Assembly: GCF_022965805.1 (NCBI RefSeq)
Contig: NC_133105.1
Span: 32,493,233-32,557,232, forward strand
Origin: Primulina eburnea
Lineage: Eukaryota; Streptophyta; Magnoliopsida; Lamiales; Gesneriaceae
DNA: 64,000 nucleotides
Reading direction: 5' to 3'
In this document: positions 33,645 through 45,099 of the stretch, in pieces
How positions within the stretch are numbered: the stretch's first letter is position 1
Layout: each line of letters opens with the position of its first letter
Notes under the pieces: model-generated
What the model was told of the DNA's origin: nothing
The model's input: only the letters and a program-made list of their open reading frames with translations
The model's database searches: none
Position numbers and translations under genes: made by a program

Positions 33645-35476
33645 GGAGGATCATCATTCTAGGAGTAGCTACCTATGCATTGCTAGATTCAGGTGCTACA
33701 CATTCCTTCATATCAGAAACCTTCATCAAAAGACTGAATATTACTCCTCAAGATATGGGTTTGGGTTTCAAAGTTTCGATTCCATCCGGTGATCAGATGC
33801 TCACATCTAAGATTGTTAAGAGTCTGGAGCTTCGTTTATTCAGAGATATTGTTCGGGCAGATCTTATTGTGCTTCCTATGCCCGAATTCGATATTATACT
33901 TGGGATGGATTGGCTATCAGCGAATGGAGCTTCGATTGATTTTCGTCAGCGATCAGTATCTATCAGGCCACCCAGTGATAAATCTTTTGTTTTTGAGGGG
34001 GAGAGAAACAAGCAAATGCCGCACATTATCTCTTGTCTATGTGCGAGGAAGCTTATTAAGCATGGATGCCAGGCGTATCTAGCATGTGTCACTACTACAC
34101 ATGAATCCATCAGCCAGAAGTTAGAGGATGTTGATGTTGTGAGAGATTTTCCTAGCGTCTTTCCCGAACACGTTTCTGGCATTCCACCCGATCGGGAGGT
34201 GGAATTCTCTATTGATCTCATGCCGTGCACTATTCCTATATCTAAAGCACCTTATCGTCTAGCACCCGCTGAAATGAAAGAATTGAAAGATCAAATTCAA
34301 GAACTGCTAAACAATGGTTTCATTCACCCTAGTTACTCTCCATGGGGCGCTCCGGTACTATTTGTGAAAAAGAAAGATGGTAGCATGCGTCTTTGCATCG
34401 ATTATCGGGAGCTCAATAGGGTCACTATCAAAAATAAGTATCCATTGCTAAGAATTGAGGATTTATTTGACCAGTTGCAAGGAGCTTCGATATTTTCTAA
34501 AATTGTTCTGCGATCGGGATACCATAAATTGAAAGTTAAGGAGTCTGATGTCCACAAGACGGCATTTCGCACAAGATATGGGCACTATGAGTCTTTCAGC
34601 CGTATCTGGATCAGTTTATTATTGTCTTCATTGATGACATTTTGATCTATTCCAAGAGCAGAGAGGAGCATAGCCGTCATTTGAATACCGCACTGCAAGT
34701 ACTGCAAGACAGAAAGCTTTATGCAAAATTCGGTAAGTGCGAGTTTTGGCTTGATAGAGTGGCGTTTTTAGGCCACATCATCTCTAGTAGTGGAGTGGAG
34801 GTCGATCCAAGTAAAGTGGAAGCAGTGAGAGAGTGGCCAGTACCAAAGAGCGTCACCGAGATTCGCAGTTTCTTGGGACTAGCTGGCTACTATCGCAAGT
34901 TTATTTAGGGGTTCTCATCTATAGCGGTACCCATGACCGCCTTGACAAAGAAAAATGCAAAATTTATTTGGGGACCCGAGTGCCAAGCCAGTTTTGACAA
35001 GTTGAAGCAAGCCTTGATATCAGCGCCAGTGCTATCTATGCCATCAGGGCAAGGGGATTATGTTCTTTATACTGACACTTCTAAGCTTGGTTTGGGCGCA
35101 GTTCTTATGCAAAACGACCGAGTTATCGCCTATGCGTCAAGACAGTTGAAAATTCATGAAAACAACTAACCCACTCATGATATTGAGCTTGCAGCAGTAG
35201 TCTTCGCATTGAAAATTTGGAGACACTACCTTTATGGGGAGAAGTGCAAGATATTCACCGATCATAAAAGCTTGAAATACTTCTTCACCCAAAAGGAGTT
35301 GAATATGAGACAGCGCAGATGGCTCGAATTGGTAAAGGACTATGATTGTGACATTAGCTACCATCCGGGGAAAGCTAATGTAGTGGCAGACGCATTGAGC
35401 AGAAAAGCAGCAGTCGTCACTCATTTATCGCTCCAAAGACCGTTGCAGTCCGAGATGCAGCAGTTTGAGCTTGCAA
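33645..35476 (+). pseudogene. pol: Element E protease, RT and RNase H
   Basis: Protease [15 protein letters not shown] (from 33679), GMDWLSANG, linker [67 protein letters not shown], then FIDDILIYS near 34630, RNase [16 protein letters not shown] near 35070, and [15 protein letters not shown] near 35370. Defects: Val replaces the catalytic Asp of KIDLRSGY. About 65-70 bases are deleted near 34594 between GHYE and the FSRIWISL stretch, removing the FGLTNAP motif and shifting the frame. TAG at 34906 (from CAG) and TAA at 35167 follow. C2 cuts the gene at 35477, and pol resumes at 42316. Confidence 0.92.
35472..35476. repeat. Target duplication of C2, left copy (TGCAA, originally TGCAG)
   Basis: TGCAA at 35472-35476 versus TGCAG at 42316-42320. 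The pol reading across it (FELAVYARGKAP) supports TGCAG as the original. Confidence 0.8.
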
Positions 35477-36130
35477 TGTGGGGACCCGGACGCTAATCAA
35501 GTTCTTAATCAATATTGGGACTAATTAATCAATTACAAAACAGGGTCTAAATTTTTTTTTTTTAAAATACAAAGCGGAAACGTAATGTAATTTACTCAAA
35601 TTACATATTAAACATGAACATACAAATCTTGCATTATCTACAAGAATTCAACTAGGTTCAACTACATATCAGTGCTGAATCCTATGTTACTTCGAAGCCC
35701 GGATCTCCACGCTATCTAATCTTCTCTCATCCTCTTCTTGACCCTGATCCAGCCCCAACTGTTGTCATGCACACATACAAAACAAGACAACAGCCGGATA
35801 ACTCCGGTGAGATATAAATATCCCAGTATAAACAATGTACACATGCAATCATATAAAAACATATATAAAAGCATATATCAGTTATCATTAACATGTAGCA
35901 ATTCAACTAACATGAATGATATAAAACTGTAAATCAACATGTCATATCAGACTCAATTCAACCGACGCGTCATCTCAGACTCGACTCAACTGACATATCG
36001 TCTCAGACTCGACTCAGTTCTATCCTATGGATCCCGATGTCTGAATATAGGTAATTATATCGAATCTCAGTCGATAGGAATGAATCAATCCCTAAACGGC
36101 ATCGATATAATTCATATATCAGTGTCTGGG

Positions 36131-36434
36131 CGAATCAGCCACAGAATTGACGACTCAGTCAATAACTCGACGAATCAGCCGGTAATTAGGCGAATCAGCC
36201 CATAATCAGACAACTCAGCCTGTAATTAAGCGAATCAGCTTAAGTTTAGACGAATCAGTCAATCACCAGACGAATCAGCCGGTGACTAGGCGAATCAGTC
36301 GATAATAAGACGAATCAGTCAATAACCCAACGAATCAGCCGGTGACTAGGCGAATCAGCCTATGACTCAACGACTCAGTAATCAATACATACAGTCAGTA
36401 TCTAAGCAAATCAATCAATGACTAGCGAATCAGC
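36131..36434 (-). repeat. 20-base tandem repeat in the C2 3' LTR
   Basis: Twelve consecutive units in strict 20-base phase from 36131 to 36370 (plus-strand consensus CGAATCAGYC plus ten variable bases), then a decayed tail to 36434. The first ten bases are conserved and the second ten vary. Present again at 41339-41643; absent from C, H, the solo LTR and LTR I. Confidence 0.93.
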
Positions 36435-36800
36435 TGTCATTACATGCAGTGGCTATAAATCAATAGACAACAAACATCAATCTCATCAATTACAAGAATC
36501 AATGTAATAAACTAAGTATGTGATTTAGGGAAACTCGAGTCAAACCTCACTCGAGTTGTGCAATCCCAACACAACATTAATTTATACCGTTCTTTCTGAT
36601 ACTCTGGCTCTGTCGAAGTCTCGAACCCCAAGCCTGTCAATACTCAGTGTCCAGTTGTAGCCTACGTCGATAGGAACACGGTACCGCAATCGGATTTTAA
36701 TTTGGATAACCGGTTCGCTCGGAAATCAATTTCCAAAATTAAGAACGAAGCTTTTCCCTCAAACTCTCTATTTCCTCTCTGAATTCTGGAGGGTTTCGCT

Positions 36801-36801
<1 letters not shown>

Positions 36802-36838
<37 letters not shown>
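36802..36838 (-). promoter_or_regulatory. TA run at the TATA position of the C2 3' LTR
   Basis: About 37 bases of TA. The other C2 LTR has about 24 (42012-42035). It lies between the GCGCATATGCGC motifs and the leader. Confidence 0.6.
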
Positions 36839-36841
<3 letters not shown>

Positions 36842-36888
36842 CCATGACATGCAAGAGAGCAAGTGGCATCGTGCATGTTCAGCACGTT

Positions 36889-36968
36889 TCGCGCATATGC
36901 GCCAACAATGTCGCACATATGCGCTGGTAGCTCACACCAGCATTTTGCCAACTCGCGCATATGCGCCA
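36889..36968 (-). promoter_or_regulatory. GCGCATATGCGC palindrome motifs in the C2 3' LTR
   Basis: Three copies (CGCGCATATGCGCC, CGCACATATGCGCT, CGCGCATATGCGCC). The core is a perfect 12-base palindrome. They occupy the U3 position that holds ACCGCACCCGCGGT arrays in complex C. Confidence 0.75.
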
Positions 36969-37119
36969 GACGCTAATCTTCCCACTTAATGAGATTTCTT
37001 CTTTCGGCTTTCCTGGTCTGATCCGTTCCGTCTATAATCATCTTAATTATCAACCATAGATTATAATAATCATTGCCCAAATCTTTTCAAATTAATCGGA
37101 TAATTTCTCGGGCATTACA

Positions 37120-37135
37120 TTTCTCCCCCTCTTAG
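37120..37135 (-). other. Polypurine tract of C2
   Basis: The minus strand reads CTAAGAGGGGGAGAAA, abutting the 3' LTR, identical to complex C. Confidence 0.9.
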
Positions 37136-39281
37136 ATCTGAGTTCGTCCTCGAACTCGTAAGTAATCGATTCAGAAGAAATGTATATATAGAGTTTAAAC
37201 CAAAACTCAAATATCTGATTCCAGTCTGGAATAAGAATTCACTAAGTATAATGTCATAATACTTCTCCAATCCTTCTGACGAAATCAATCTCGCATTATT
37301 GGCTGTACAATGTCCGTATAAACCAATCTACAATTCATCAGATATCCGTACCATCTGCTGTTATCAAAGAAATCTACAGTCTTCAGCTTCAAATACCACT
37401 CGTCATCATCTGACGTTGGTTTCTTAAATCTGTCCATTCTGAACTATCTTCATCTTCCTTCGAATTGTCTTCAAATGAGATCTGTAGTATTCACCGTATA
37501 CTGTCTTGTCTATAACTATCTCATTACCCATCTGATAAGCTGATAGTTATTGTCACACAGTGATAATAAGTCATATCAATTAGGGTTAACATCCAGCACT
37601 AAAGCTGCATAGTGCTAACATCCAGCACTAAAGCTGTGCCAAGGTCTTCCACTAGCTGGATAACCCATTCTGACTGCCTGTCAATCTGTAAAACAATTTA
37701 AGAGAGAGTTCATGATGTATTCTATCACGAATACAAACTCAAGCAACATTACAATCTGACATAATCTATTATGGCATTCTGATCTTTCTGACCACTTTTC
37801 TGACATCGATCTGTGTCATTTGGTCATGTTTGTACGTTATCTGGTACAAACTGATAGATATAGATTGAACAATCTGTCAATCACAATCATATCATATCTC
37901 AATCTGAAAAAAAATGGCGGTAATTTCATTACGAAAGCCATAGAAATGTACTCCCATTTCTATTTAGAACTATACAATTTTGTTATAAATCTTCTGAGTT
38001 CTATCTTTCTATCTTTTCTGTTAGCGATTTAGACATATCAGTACAATTTCTGCCAACATTTCAATACATTTCTGTTATAACTGATCTCATCTGTCTATAT
38101 CACAACTATCTGTTCGAATACAATATAGTCTTAATCATCAGACTGAACCATGAATCCATGACTGTAAGCTTCTGACGATATCTGTTCTTTCTGATTCGAA
38201 CTATTTGATATACAGAAATCAGTTAATAACATAAATTAAAGAGGAAATACCTACCTGGTATTCGGCTCTGACTATCACTATCAATCTTAGCTGTACAATT
38301 CTGACACATCTGACATCACAGAATAATCAATCTCATACAAAATACATAATCACATATCTGTTACTCTGATCGACACTCCGTTCTGACTATCGATATTGAG
38401 TTCTAAACATTCTAATCAGCTTTTTGAATTGATAACGTTTCAAAATTAGTTCTGGTTCGGACGGTACAATATAATCTCCATTGTCTACAATCCGTCTCAA
38501 CCACATATTCAGAATAACATCAATATTCAATCAGATTCAAAACATGCTAAATTCATAAGCCGCAACTATCTGACACTGATGTCAATCTCAGCTGACTAAT
38601 CACGGTTTAACTCTGGTAAAATCACCAAACATATCATATTCAGATATAACACATCCTGAATGCAATCTGTCTCAGTCAGGATTCGAAATTTCAACAATTT
38701 CTAAGAGCAGTTCAAGACTAAAATCAATCTCTCTGATTGGAATCAGATCTGAAGTCTTATCAGAGAAAACATCGAGAACTTTCTTATCATTGGTAAATCA
38801 GCCAATGATATACTCAACTTCAGTAAATCAACTGAATACATAAGGAGTTACTCTGCTCCTTTCTGTAATAATTGAGTCATAGCTAGTACGAATATCAAAG
38901 GAATTCTCAGTCTAGAATTCTTATCGTACAATATTCATCTCTTGATCATCTCAGGTCTGATTCTTACCATCTTCTGGAACTAATCTTTGGTAGCTCTGTA
39001 CTTGGTCAGCATATCCATATCAGTAATTGCAGTTCCAAAATCATAGAACACCAGTAAAATACAAGCTACTACATGATCTAGCTCAATCTCATTCTTATAC
39101 TACGGTAGTATTCCAAATCTAACAGAAATCACTGATACAAGATCTTTTCTCAAATGAAAAGAAACAAATACCACCGTAAATATGGACTCAACAGATAATG
39201 CATACATCAATGCAAATCTTTCAGAAATAAAAGTATATGAAACACCAGTATCCCTCAATATATATATATGCAGGAAAATCA
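37136..39281 (-). pseudogene. Fossil protease and pol of C2
   Basis: The protease remnant DTGVSYTFISERFALM lies at about 39255-39205, including an Asp-Thr-Gly. Then come linker traces: RIPLIFVLAMTQLLQKGAE, a stop, LLMYSVDLLKLSISLADL (near 38880-38800) and DFSLELL-like residues out of frame. Toward the PPT I find nothing codable, apart from a duplicated AACATCCAGCACTAAAGCTG near 37585-37635. The decay pattern matches complex C and H at equivalent places. About 2.1 kb, no ORF over about 70 codons. Confidence 0.75.
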
Positions 39282-40397
39282 AACAAATCAGTTACCTGCA
39301 ATATCATCATCTGGTGCTTCCAGAGCCTGCTCCTCGGTCAAAGCAAATACTCTGGCCTGCTGTCTAGGAGGTTGGCCAACTGTCTGGCTTCCTCCTGGCC
39401 TCTGCTGTGAGTGAGATGGTGCTGGCTGAAATGAAGGAACGGCAGCTGATCGTCTACTCCACTGTGCCGCTGGTCCAGATGGTTCGGCTCCCTGGAATCT
39501 TTGGGAACCCCTCTGTGGACATACTCTGGCAAAATGTCCCTGTTGTTTGTAGAAGTGGCAGCTACCAAGTACTCCTTGGCATTGTTCAGTGGAATGTCTC
39601 CCTCCACAATTTCCGCAATACACGCCAGTATAACTCTGCTGAGACCCACTGGAACTAGAAGAACTGCCGCCAGACTTCTTAAACTGCTTTCCTCTAGCCT
39701 TCAGAAAATCTTTTCTTCCACCACTACTACTGCCACTCTCGAATCGGGGAGGTGGTTGCGGTGGTCTCAACACTGGAGGAACAAATTCAGCTCCTCTCTG
39801 CCTTATCAGGCCCGCTTCAGCGCCCTTTGCTCTATTCATGGCATCAGCAAAGTTATTCGGTCGTCCTGTGTTCACCAATGTAAAAATATCGGGATTCAAG
39901 CCATTGATGAACTGATCAGCAACGGCTTCGTCATTTCCAGTCACATGTGGAGCAAACTTCAACAAGGTAGAGAACTTGGTCACATATTCTTCAATGTTCA
40001 GCTGACCCTGTCTCAAATTGGCAAACTCCGCCCCCTTGTCTTTTCTGTACGATACTGGGAAAATCTCTGATAAAACTCAGTTTTAAATACATCCCAAGTA
40101 ATAATCGTACCTCGCTGCTCCAAGGCCCTCTTCATTGTAACCCACCAGCTTTGTGCGACATCAAGCAACTGATGCCCAATCAATTTAATCCGGCGCTCAT
40201 CACTGTACTCCAGTGAATTAAACAGCATCTCAATGCTACCTAACCAACTCTCACACTCGACTGATGTCTCAGTACCTTTCAGAGTGGGTGGTTTGAATGA
40301 CTGAAACCTCTTCAGCAAGGTTTCCATTGGAGTCGGTGTTACATCCATTAGGAGGATTCGATGTACTACCCTGTTCTGGTATTCTTCTGGGAGGCAT
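39282..40397 (-). pseudogene. gag: gag of C2, with two frameshifts
   Basis: Start ATG 40397 (MPPRRIPEQG). The frame changes near 40350 into TPMETLLKRFQSFKPPTLKG...SWLGSIEMLFNS, WWVTMKRALEQRGTIITW, and again near 40050 (one T fewer than C) into LRQGQLNIEEYVTKF, FINGLNPDIFTLVN, a long Pro/Gly/Ser-rich basic region, and zinc motifs YCGNCGGRHSTEQC and CHFYKQQGHFARVC (the second has Tyr for Cys). It ends EAPDDDIAGN at 39288. The later 240 codons are open. It would provide the capsid and RNA-binding protein; whether any product is made is unknown. Confidence 0.88.
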
Positions 40398-40667
40398 ATC
40401 TGAAACTCAAAAGGATTAGTAATCCAATCCAACACATCTGTTTCAATTCAGTCTCCCTCCCGATCATCTTACTGCTGATCGAGAATCAATTCAGATTCGT
40501 GCCCAATAATACATATTACAAAATCAAATCAGATAAATCAAGTAACATGTATTATATAAAGCAGTAAGCATGCTAGCATTCACAAGCAAGGAAAGAAAAC
40601 CTCAATCTACCCCGCTCACTATCCTCTTCTATCTCAATCTCAAGAATCTACAGTTCTGGTACCTACA

Positions 40668-40679
40668 GCTCTGATACCA
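40668..40679 (-). other. Primer binding site of C2 (tRNA-Met)
   Basis: Reverse complement TGGTATCAGAGC, five bases inside the 5' LTR edge at 40685. Confidence 0.93.
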
Positions 40680-41338
40680 CCTATTGTGGGGACCCGACGC
40701 TAATCAAGTTCTTAATCATTATTGGGACTAATTAATCAATTACAAAACAGGGTCTAAATTTTATTTTTTTAAAATACAAAGCAGGAAACGTAATGTAATT
40801 TACTCAAATTACATATTAAACATGAACATACAAATCTTGCATTATCTACAAGAATTCAACTAGGTTCAACTACATATCAGTGCTGAATCCTATGTTGCTT
40901 CGAAGCCCGGATCTCCACGCTATCTAATCTTCTGTCATCCTCTTCTTGACCCTGATCCAGCCCCATCTGTTGTCATGCACACATACAAAACAAGACAACA
41001 GCCGGATAACTCCGGTGAGATATAAATATCCCAGTATAAACAATGTACACATGCAATCATATAAAAACATATATAAAAGCATATATCAGTTATCATTAAC
41101 ATGTAGCAATTCAACTAACATGAATGATATAAAACTGTAAATCAACATGTCATATCAGACTCAATTCAACCGACGCGTCATCTCAGACTCGACTCAACTG
41201 ACACGTCGTCTCAGACTCGACTCAATTCTATCCTAGGGATCCCGATGTCTGAATATAGGTAATTATATCGAATCTCAGTTGATAGGAATGAATCAATCCC
41301 TAAACGGCATCGATATAATTCATATATCAGTGTCTGGG

Positions 41339-41643
41339 CGAATCAGTCGCAGAATTGACGACTCATGTCAATAACTCGACGAATCAGCCGGTAATTAGGC
41401 GAATCAGCCCATAATCAGACAACTCAGCCTGTAATTAAGCGAATCAGCTTAAGTTTAGACGAATCAGTCAATCACCAGACGAATCAGCCGGTGACTAGGC
41501 GAATCAGCCGATAATAAGACGAATCAGTCAATAACCCGACGAATCAGCCAGGTGACTAGGCGAATCAGCCTATGACTCAACGACTCAGTAATCAACACAT
41601 ACAGCCAGTATCTAAGCAAATCAATCAATGACTAGCGAATCAG
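41339..41643 (-). repeat. 20-base tandem repeat in the C2 5' LTR
   Basis: Same array as 36131-36434, with the same unit order and a few changes, including two 1-base insertions (near 41366 and 41551) that shift the phase. Confidence 0.92.
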
Positions 41644-42083
41644 CTGTCATTACATGCAGTGGCTATAAATCAATAGACAACAAACATCAATCTCATCAAT
41701 TACAAGAATCAATGTAATAAACTAAGTATGTGATTTAGGGAAACTCGAGTCAAACCTCACTCGAGTTGTGCAATCCCAACACAACATTAATTTATACCTT
41801 TCTTTCTGATACTCTGGCTCTGTCGAAGTCTCGAACCCCAAGCCTGTCAATACTCAGTGTCCAGTTGTAGCCTACGTCGATAGGAACACGGTACCACAAT
41901 CGGATTTTAATTTGGATAACCGGTTCGCTCGGAAATCAATTTCCAAAATTAAGAACGAAGCTTTTCCCTCAAACTCTCGATTTCCTCTCTGAATTCTGAA
42001 GGGTTTCGCTTGTATATATATATATATATATATACACCCATGACATGCAAGAGAGCAAGTGGCATCGTGCATGTTCAGCACGT

Positions 42084-42163
42084 TTCGCGCATATGCGCCA
42101 ACAATGTCGCGCATATGCGCCGGTAGCTCACACCAGCATTTTGCCAACTCGCGCATATGCGCC
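42084..42163 (-). promoter_or_regulatory. GCGCATATGCGC motifs in the C2 5' LTR
   Basis: Three copies, all now perfect GCGCATATGCGC cores; the 3' LTR has one CpG-to-CpA change in the middle copy. Confidence 0.75.
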
Positions 42164-42315
42164 AGACGCTAATATTCCCACTTAATGAGATTTCTTCTTT
42201 CGGCTTTCCTGGTCTGATCCGTTCCGTCTATAATCATCTTAATTATCAGCCATAGATTATAATAATCATTGCCCAAATCTTTTCAAATTAATCGGATAAT
42301 TTCTCGGGCATTACA

Positions 42316-43804
42316 TGCAGTGTATGCTAGGGGCAAGGCCCCTAATCTTTCCACATTATCAGTCCAGTCGATATTGAGAGAAAAAATCCGTGATGGGCCG
42401 TCCACTGATGAGCAGTTGCAAAAGTGGAGAGCTAGAGATGAAGCCAAGGGCCGGAATTTGTACTCAATGGTGGATGGGTTAGTCCGTTATTGTGACCGCC
42501 TATGGGTTCCTAGTGACGATTCTTTGAGACATCTCATTATGAAGGAGGCCCATGACACACCATATTCCATTCATCCGGGCAGTACAAAGATGTATAGGGA
42601 TTTGCAGTTATTGTACTGGTGGCCAGGCATGAAGAGAGACATCTTGAGGTATGTATCCGAGTGTTTGACTTGTCAGCAAGTCAAAGCAGAACATCGGAGA
42701 CCAGCGGGAAAATTGAAGCCACTCCCTATTCCCGAGTGGAAATGGGAAAATATCACCTTAGACTTTGTTGTGGGATTGCCAAAGACTGTTAAGGGAATGA
42801 ATGCCATTTGGGTGATAGTAGATCGTCTTACGAAATCAGCGCATTTCTTACCGATTAAGACGACATTCACCATGGTTCAGTATGCCGACTTGTATATTCG
42901 AGAGATAGTTCGGCTGCATGGGATTCCTGTATCCATCGTTTCTGACAGAGATCCGAGATTCACGTCATCTTTTTGGAAAAGTCTGCATGCAGCAATGGGG
43001 ACCAAGTTACTATTCAGTACAGCATTCCATCCTCAGACCGATGGCCAGTCAGAGAGAGTCATACAGATTTTGGAGGATCTACTGCGAGCATGTGTTATTG
43101 ATTTCCAAGGCAGTTGCGAACCAAAGTTACATCTAGTGGAGTTCACCTACAATAACAGTTTCCAATCATCAATTGGGATGGCTCCTTTTGAGGCACTCTA
43201 TGGAAGAAAATGTAGATCTCCTATTCATTGGGACGAGGTTGGGGAAAGAAGAGTTATTGGTCTAGATGCGATTGAAGAGACGGCTGAGCTTGTAGTAAAA
43301 ATTCGTGATAGAATGAAGACTGCACAAAGCCGACAAAAGAGTTATGCGGACAAAAGGCGAAGGGACTTAGAGTTTGCAGTGGGCGACCACGTGTTTGTGA
43401 AGATAGCACCTATGAAGGGTGTTATGCGCTTTGGCAAGAGGGGAAAGCTTAGTCCTAGATTTATTGGCCCGTTCGAGATATTGGAGAGGATTGGGACACT
43501 AGCTTATAGAGTGGCATTGCCACCCGCACTTTCTGGAGTTCACAATGTGTTCCACATTTCGATGATGCGGAAGTACATGTCGAATCCGTCACATGTGCTT
43601 AATTATGAACCTCTTCAACTAACTCCAAATATGACTTATGAGGAAAGACCTGTCCAGATTCTGGCTAGACAAGAAAGACGATTGCAAAACAAAGTCATTC
43701 CAATGGTCAAGGTCAAGTGGCTGAATCACTCGGAAGAGGAAGCTACTTGGGAAACCGAGAGGGACTTGAAGAGTCGCTATCCAGAGTTATTGGGTAAGTT
43801 CTAA
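42316..43804 (+). pseudogene. pol: Element E integrase and chromodomain-like tail (intact reading frame)
   Basis: Continues E pol after C2 as VYARGKAPNLSTLSVQ. Zinc-binding [18 protein letters not shown]...CLTCQQVK (42550-42680), then the core with Asp in ITLDFVVGLP (near 42765), Asp in VSDRDPRF (near 42945) and Glu in DGQSERV (near 43050), then EALYGRKCRSP, KMKTAQSRQKSYAD-type linker, and GDHVFVKIAPMKGVMRFGKR. The tail VKVKWLNHSEEEATWE (near 43710) is chromodomain-like. Stop at 43802. No stop or frameshift in about 496 codons. Since the rest of E is dead, this is a preserved fragment rather than a gene with its own promoter. It is useful as the family reference. Confidence 0.95.
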
Positions 43805-43826
43805 TTTCGAGGACGAAATTTTATTT

Positions 43827-43839
43827 AAGGGGGGAGGAA
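43827..43839 (+). other. Polypurine tract of E
   Basis: AAGGGGGGAGGAA, one base before TGTAAGGTCC. The preceding ATTTCGAGGACGAAATT stretch is conserved with the ends of A and B. Confidence 0.92.
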
Positions 43840-44812
43840 TTGTAAGGTCCAAAATTAAGACAACGTAACCCAACTGCATGCGAATCTAATAAATAATGGA
43901 AAATGAGTAATTAATTTAATTTAATTGCTAATTAATTACGTGACATACATGTTTATTTGTTTAATATGATTTTATTGTCATCATGCATAAAAATGTATTT
44001 TTAGGAATATTCAAGCGACGATCGAGGAACGGGGAACGAGGGCTGAAAAAAGTAAAATATTTTTATTAAATAATTATTTTTAATTATTTAAAAGATGTTC
44101 GATGCTTTTTAGTATTTTTGAAAATAAGGGGTTTTGAAGTGATTTTATACGCCGGGACGTAAATTTTATCGGTGTTGGTTTTTCAACTAAAATACGAACT
44201 TTTTGGCAATCCGACTAATAAATTCACATGTTTAATTAATCAAAACTTTGGTTAAAATTTTATAAATCCTAATATAACTAATGGGCTTGAAATTTGGGGC
44301 TTAATAGGCCTAAAGCCTACTTAGTGGTTAGATTAGTATTTAAAGTACAAAAATCACAAAAAAAACCTACTTATTGTGCATCAAAAAATCGGCCACATTG
44401 TTTTGAAATCTGAAAATTCTCTCCTCACCACCCTACACACACACGGCACACATACATATCATCCAAGGAGGATTTTCGAAGGGTTGAAGAGAAAACAAGA
44501 CAAAGTTGTGTCCCGTTCTTCGTCGTCAACGTATATTCAAGCGTACACTACGCAAAGGCACACCTTAATCTCCTTTTCTCATCCATCATGTCATATTATG
44601 TTTTTTTTTGTTGTTATGAAGCATGAAAGAACCGAAAGTTGATGTCTTTTTGTAATGCCCGAGAATTATCGAATTGATAAACCAAGATTATTAATCTTCG
44701 TTAACGTGAGACTCGGAAGATATGAGAATGCATGACATGCATTGAGGGAAGAAAAGACAAGATTATAAGGTGTTGCAAAGATCAAAAAAATTAGAAATTT
44801 AGAAGTTTGCAA

Positions 44813-45042
44813 GACCGCACCCGCAGTGCCAGCACGACCGCACCCGCGGTGCATGTGAAGAAAATGAAGTGCAATTTTCGTAGCCACACCGCACCCGCGG
44901 TGTTAGACGCAGCGCACCCGCTCTAAGAACACCGCACCTGCGGTGCAACCAAGACCGCACCCGCGGTCGATGCTCTTGATTTTGGATAGTGCTGCCGAGA
45001 GCATGGCGCACCCGCGCTCATTGAGTTACCGCACCCGCGGTC
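44813..45042 (+). promoter_or_regulatory. ACCGCACCCGCGGT array in the solo LTR
   Basis: About eight copies in 230 bases, arranged like the array of LTR I (62607-62836), including half-type copies GCGCACCCGCGCTC that lack one arm. Confidence 0.8.
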
Positions 45043-45099
45043 TTACGTGCAACAAGAAAAACTATGCCACGTTTTATTCGGTTGCATGCAGTATATATA

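Larger units (their letters stand above)
35477..37119 (-). repeat. 3' LTR of C2
   Basis: On the minus strand TGTAATGCCCGAG (37119) to CCGGGTCCCCACA (35477). It holds GCGCATATGCGC motifs (36889-36968), a TA run (36802-36838) and a 20-base tandem repeat (36131-36434). Confidence 0.93.
35477..42315 (-). mobile_element. Element C2: complete nonautonomous gypsy-type element with gag only
   Basis: 6839 bases in the pol of E. LTRs of 1643 and 1631 bases are almost identical (some 15-20 differences by eye), so the insertion is fairly young. In sense order: 5' LTR 42315-40685, PBS 40679-40668, gag 40397-39282, fossil protease and pol 39282-37136, PPT, 3' LTR. It belongs to the same superfamily as C and H (shared LTR ends, leader and gag) but has a distinct LTR middle. 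There is no usable pol, so it must have moved by enzymes from another element. Confidence 0.93.
40685..42315 (-). repeat. 5' LTR of C2
   Basis: 1631 bases, same contents as the 3' LTR: 20-base repeats (41339-41643), TA run (42012-42035), three GCGCATATGCGC motifs (42084-42163). The leader of C2 (about 270 noncoding bases to gag) lies on its left. Confidence 0.93.

Noticed and set aside
36131..36434. CRISPR-like look of the 20-base array
   Set aside because: Units are contiguous with no spacers of the right length, no cas genes, and it sits in a plant retrotransposon LTR.
39282..39310. A gag-protease intron in C2 at GCAG|GTAACTG, by analogy with D and E
   Set aside because: The protease follows within about 40 bases, too short for a plant intron, and complex C is contiguous there (DDIVAGTVLL). 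It is decayed coding sequence.
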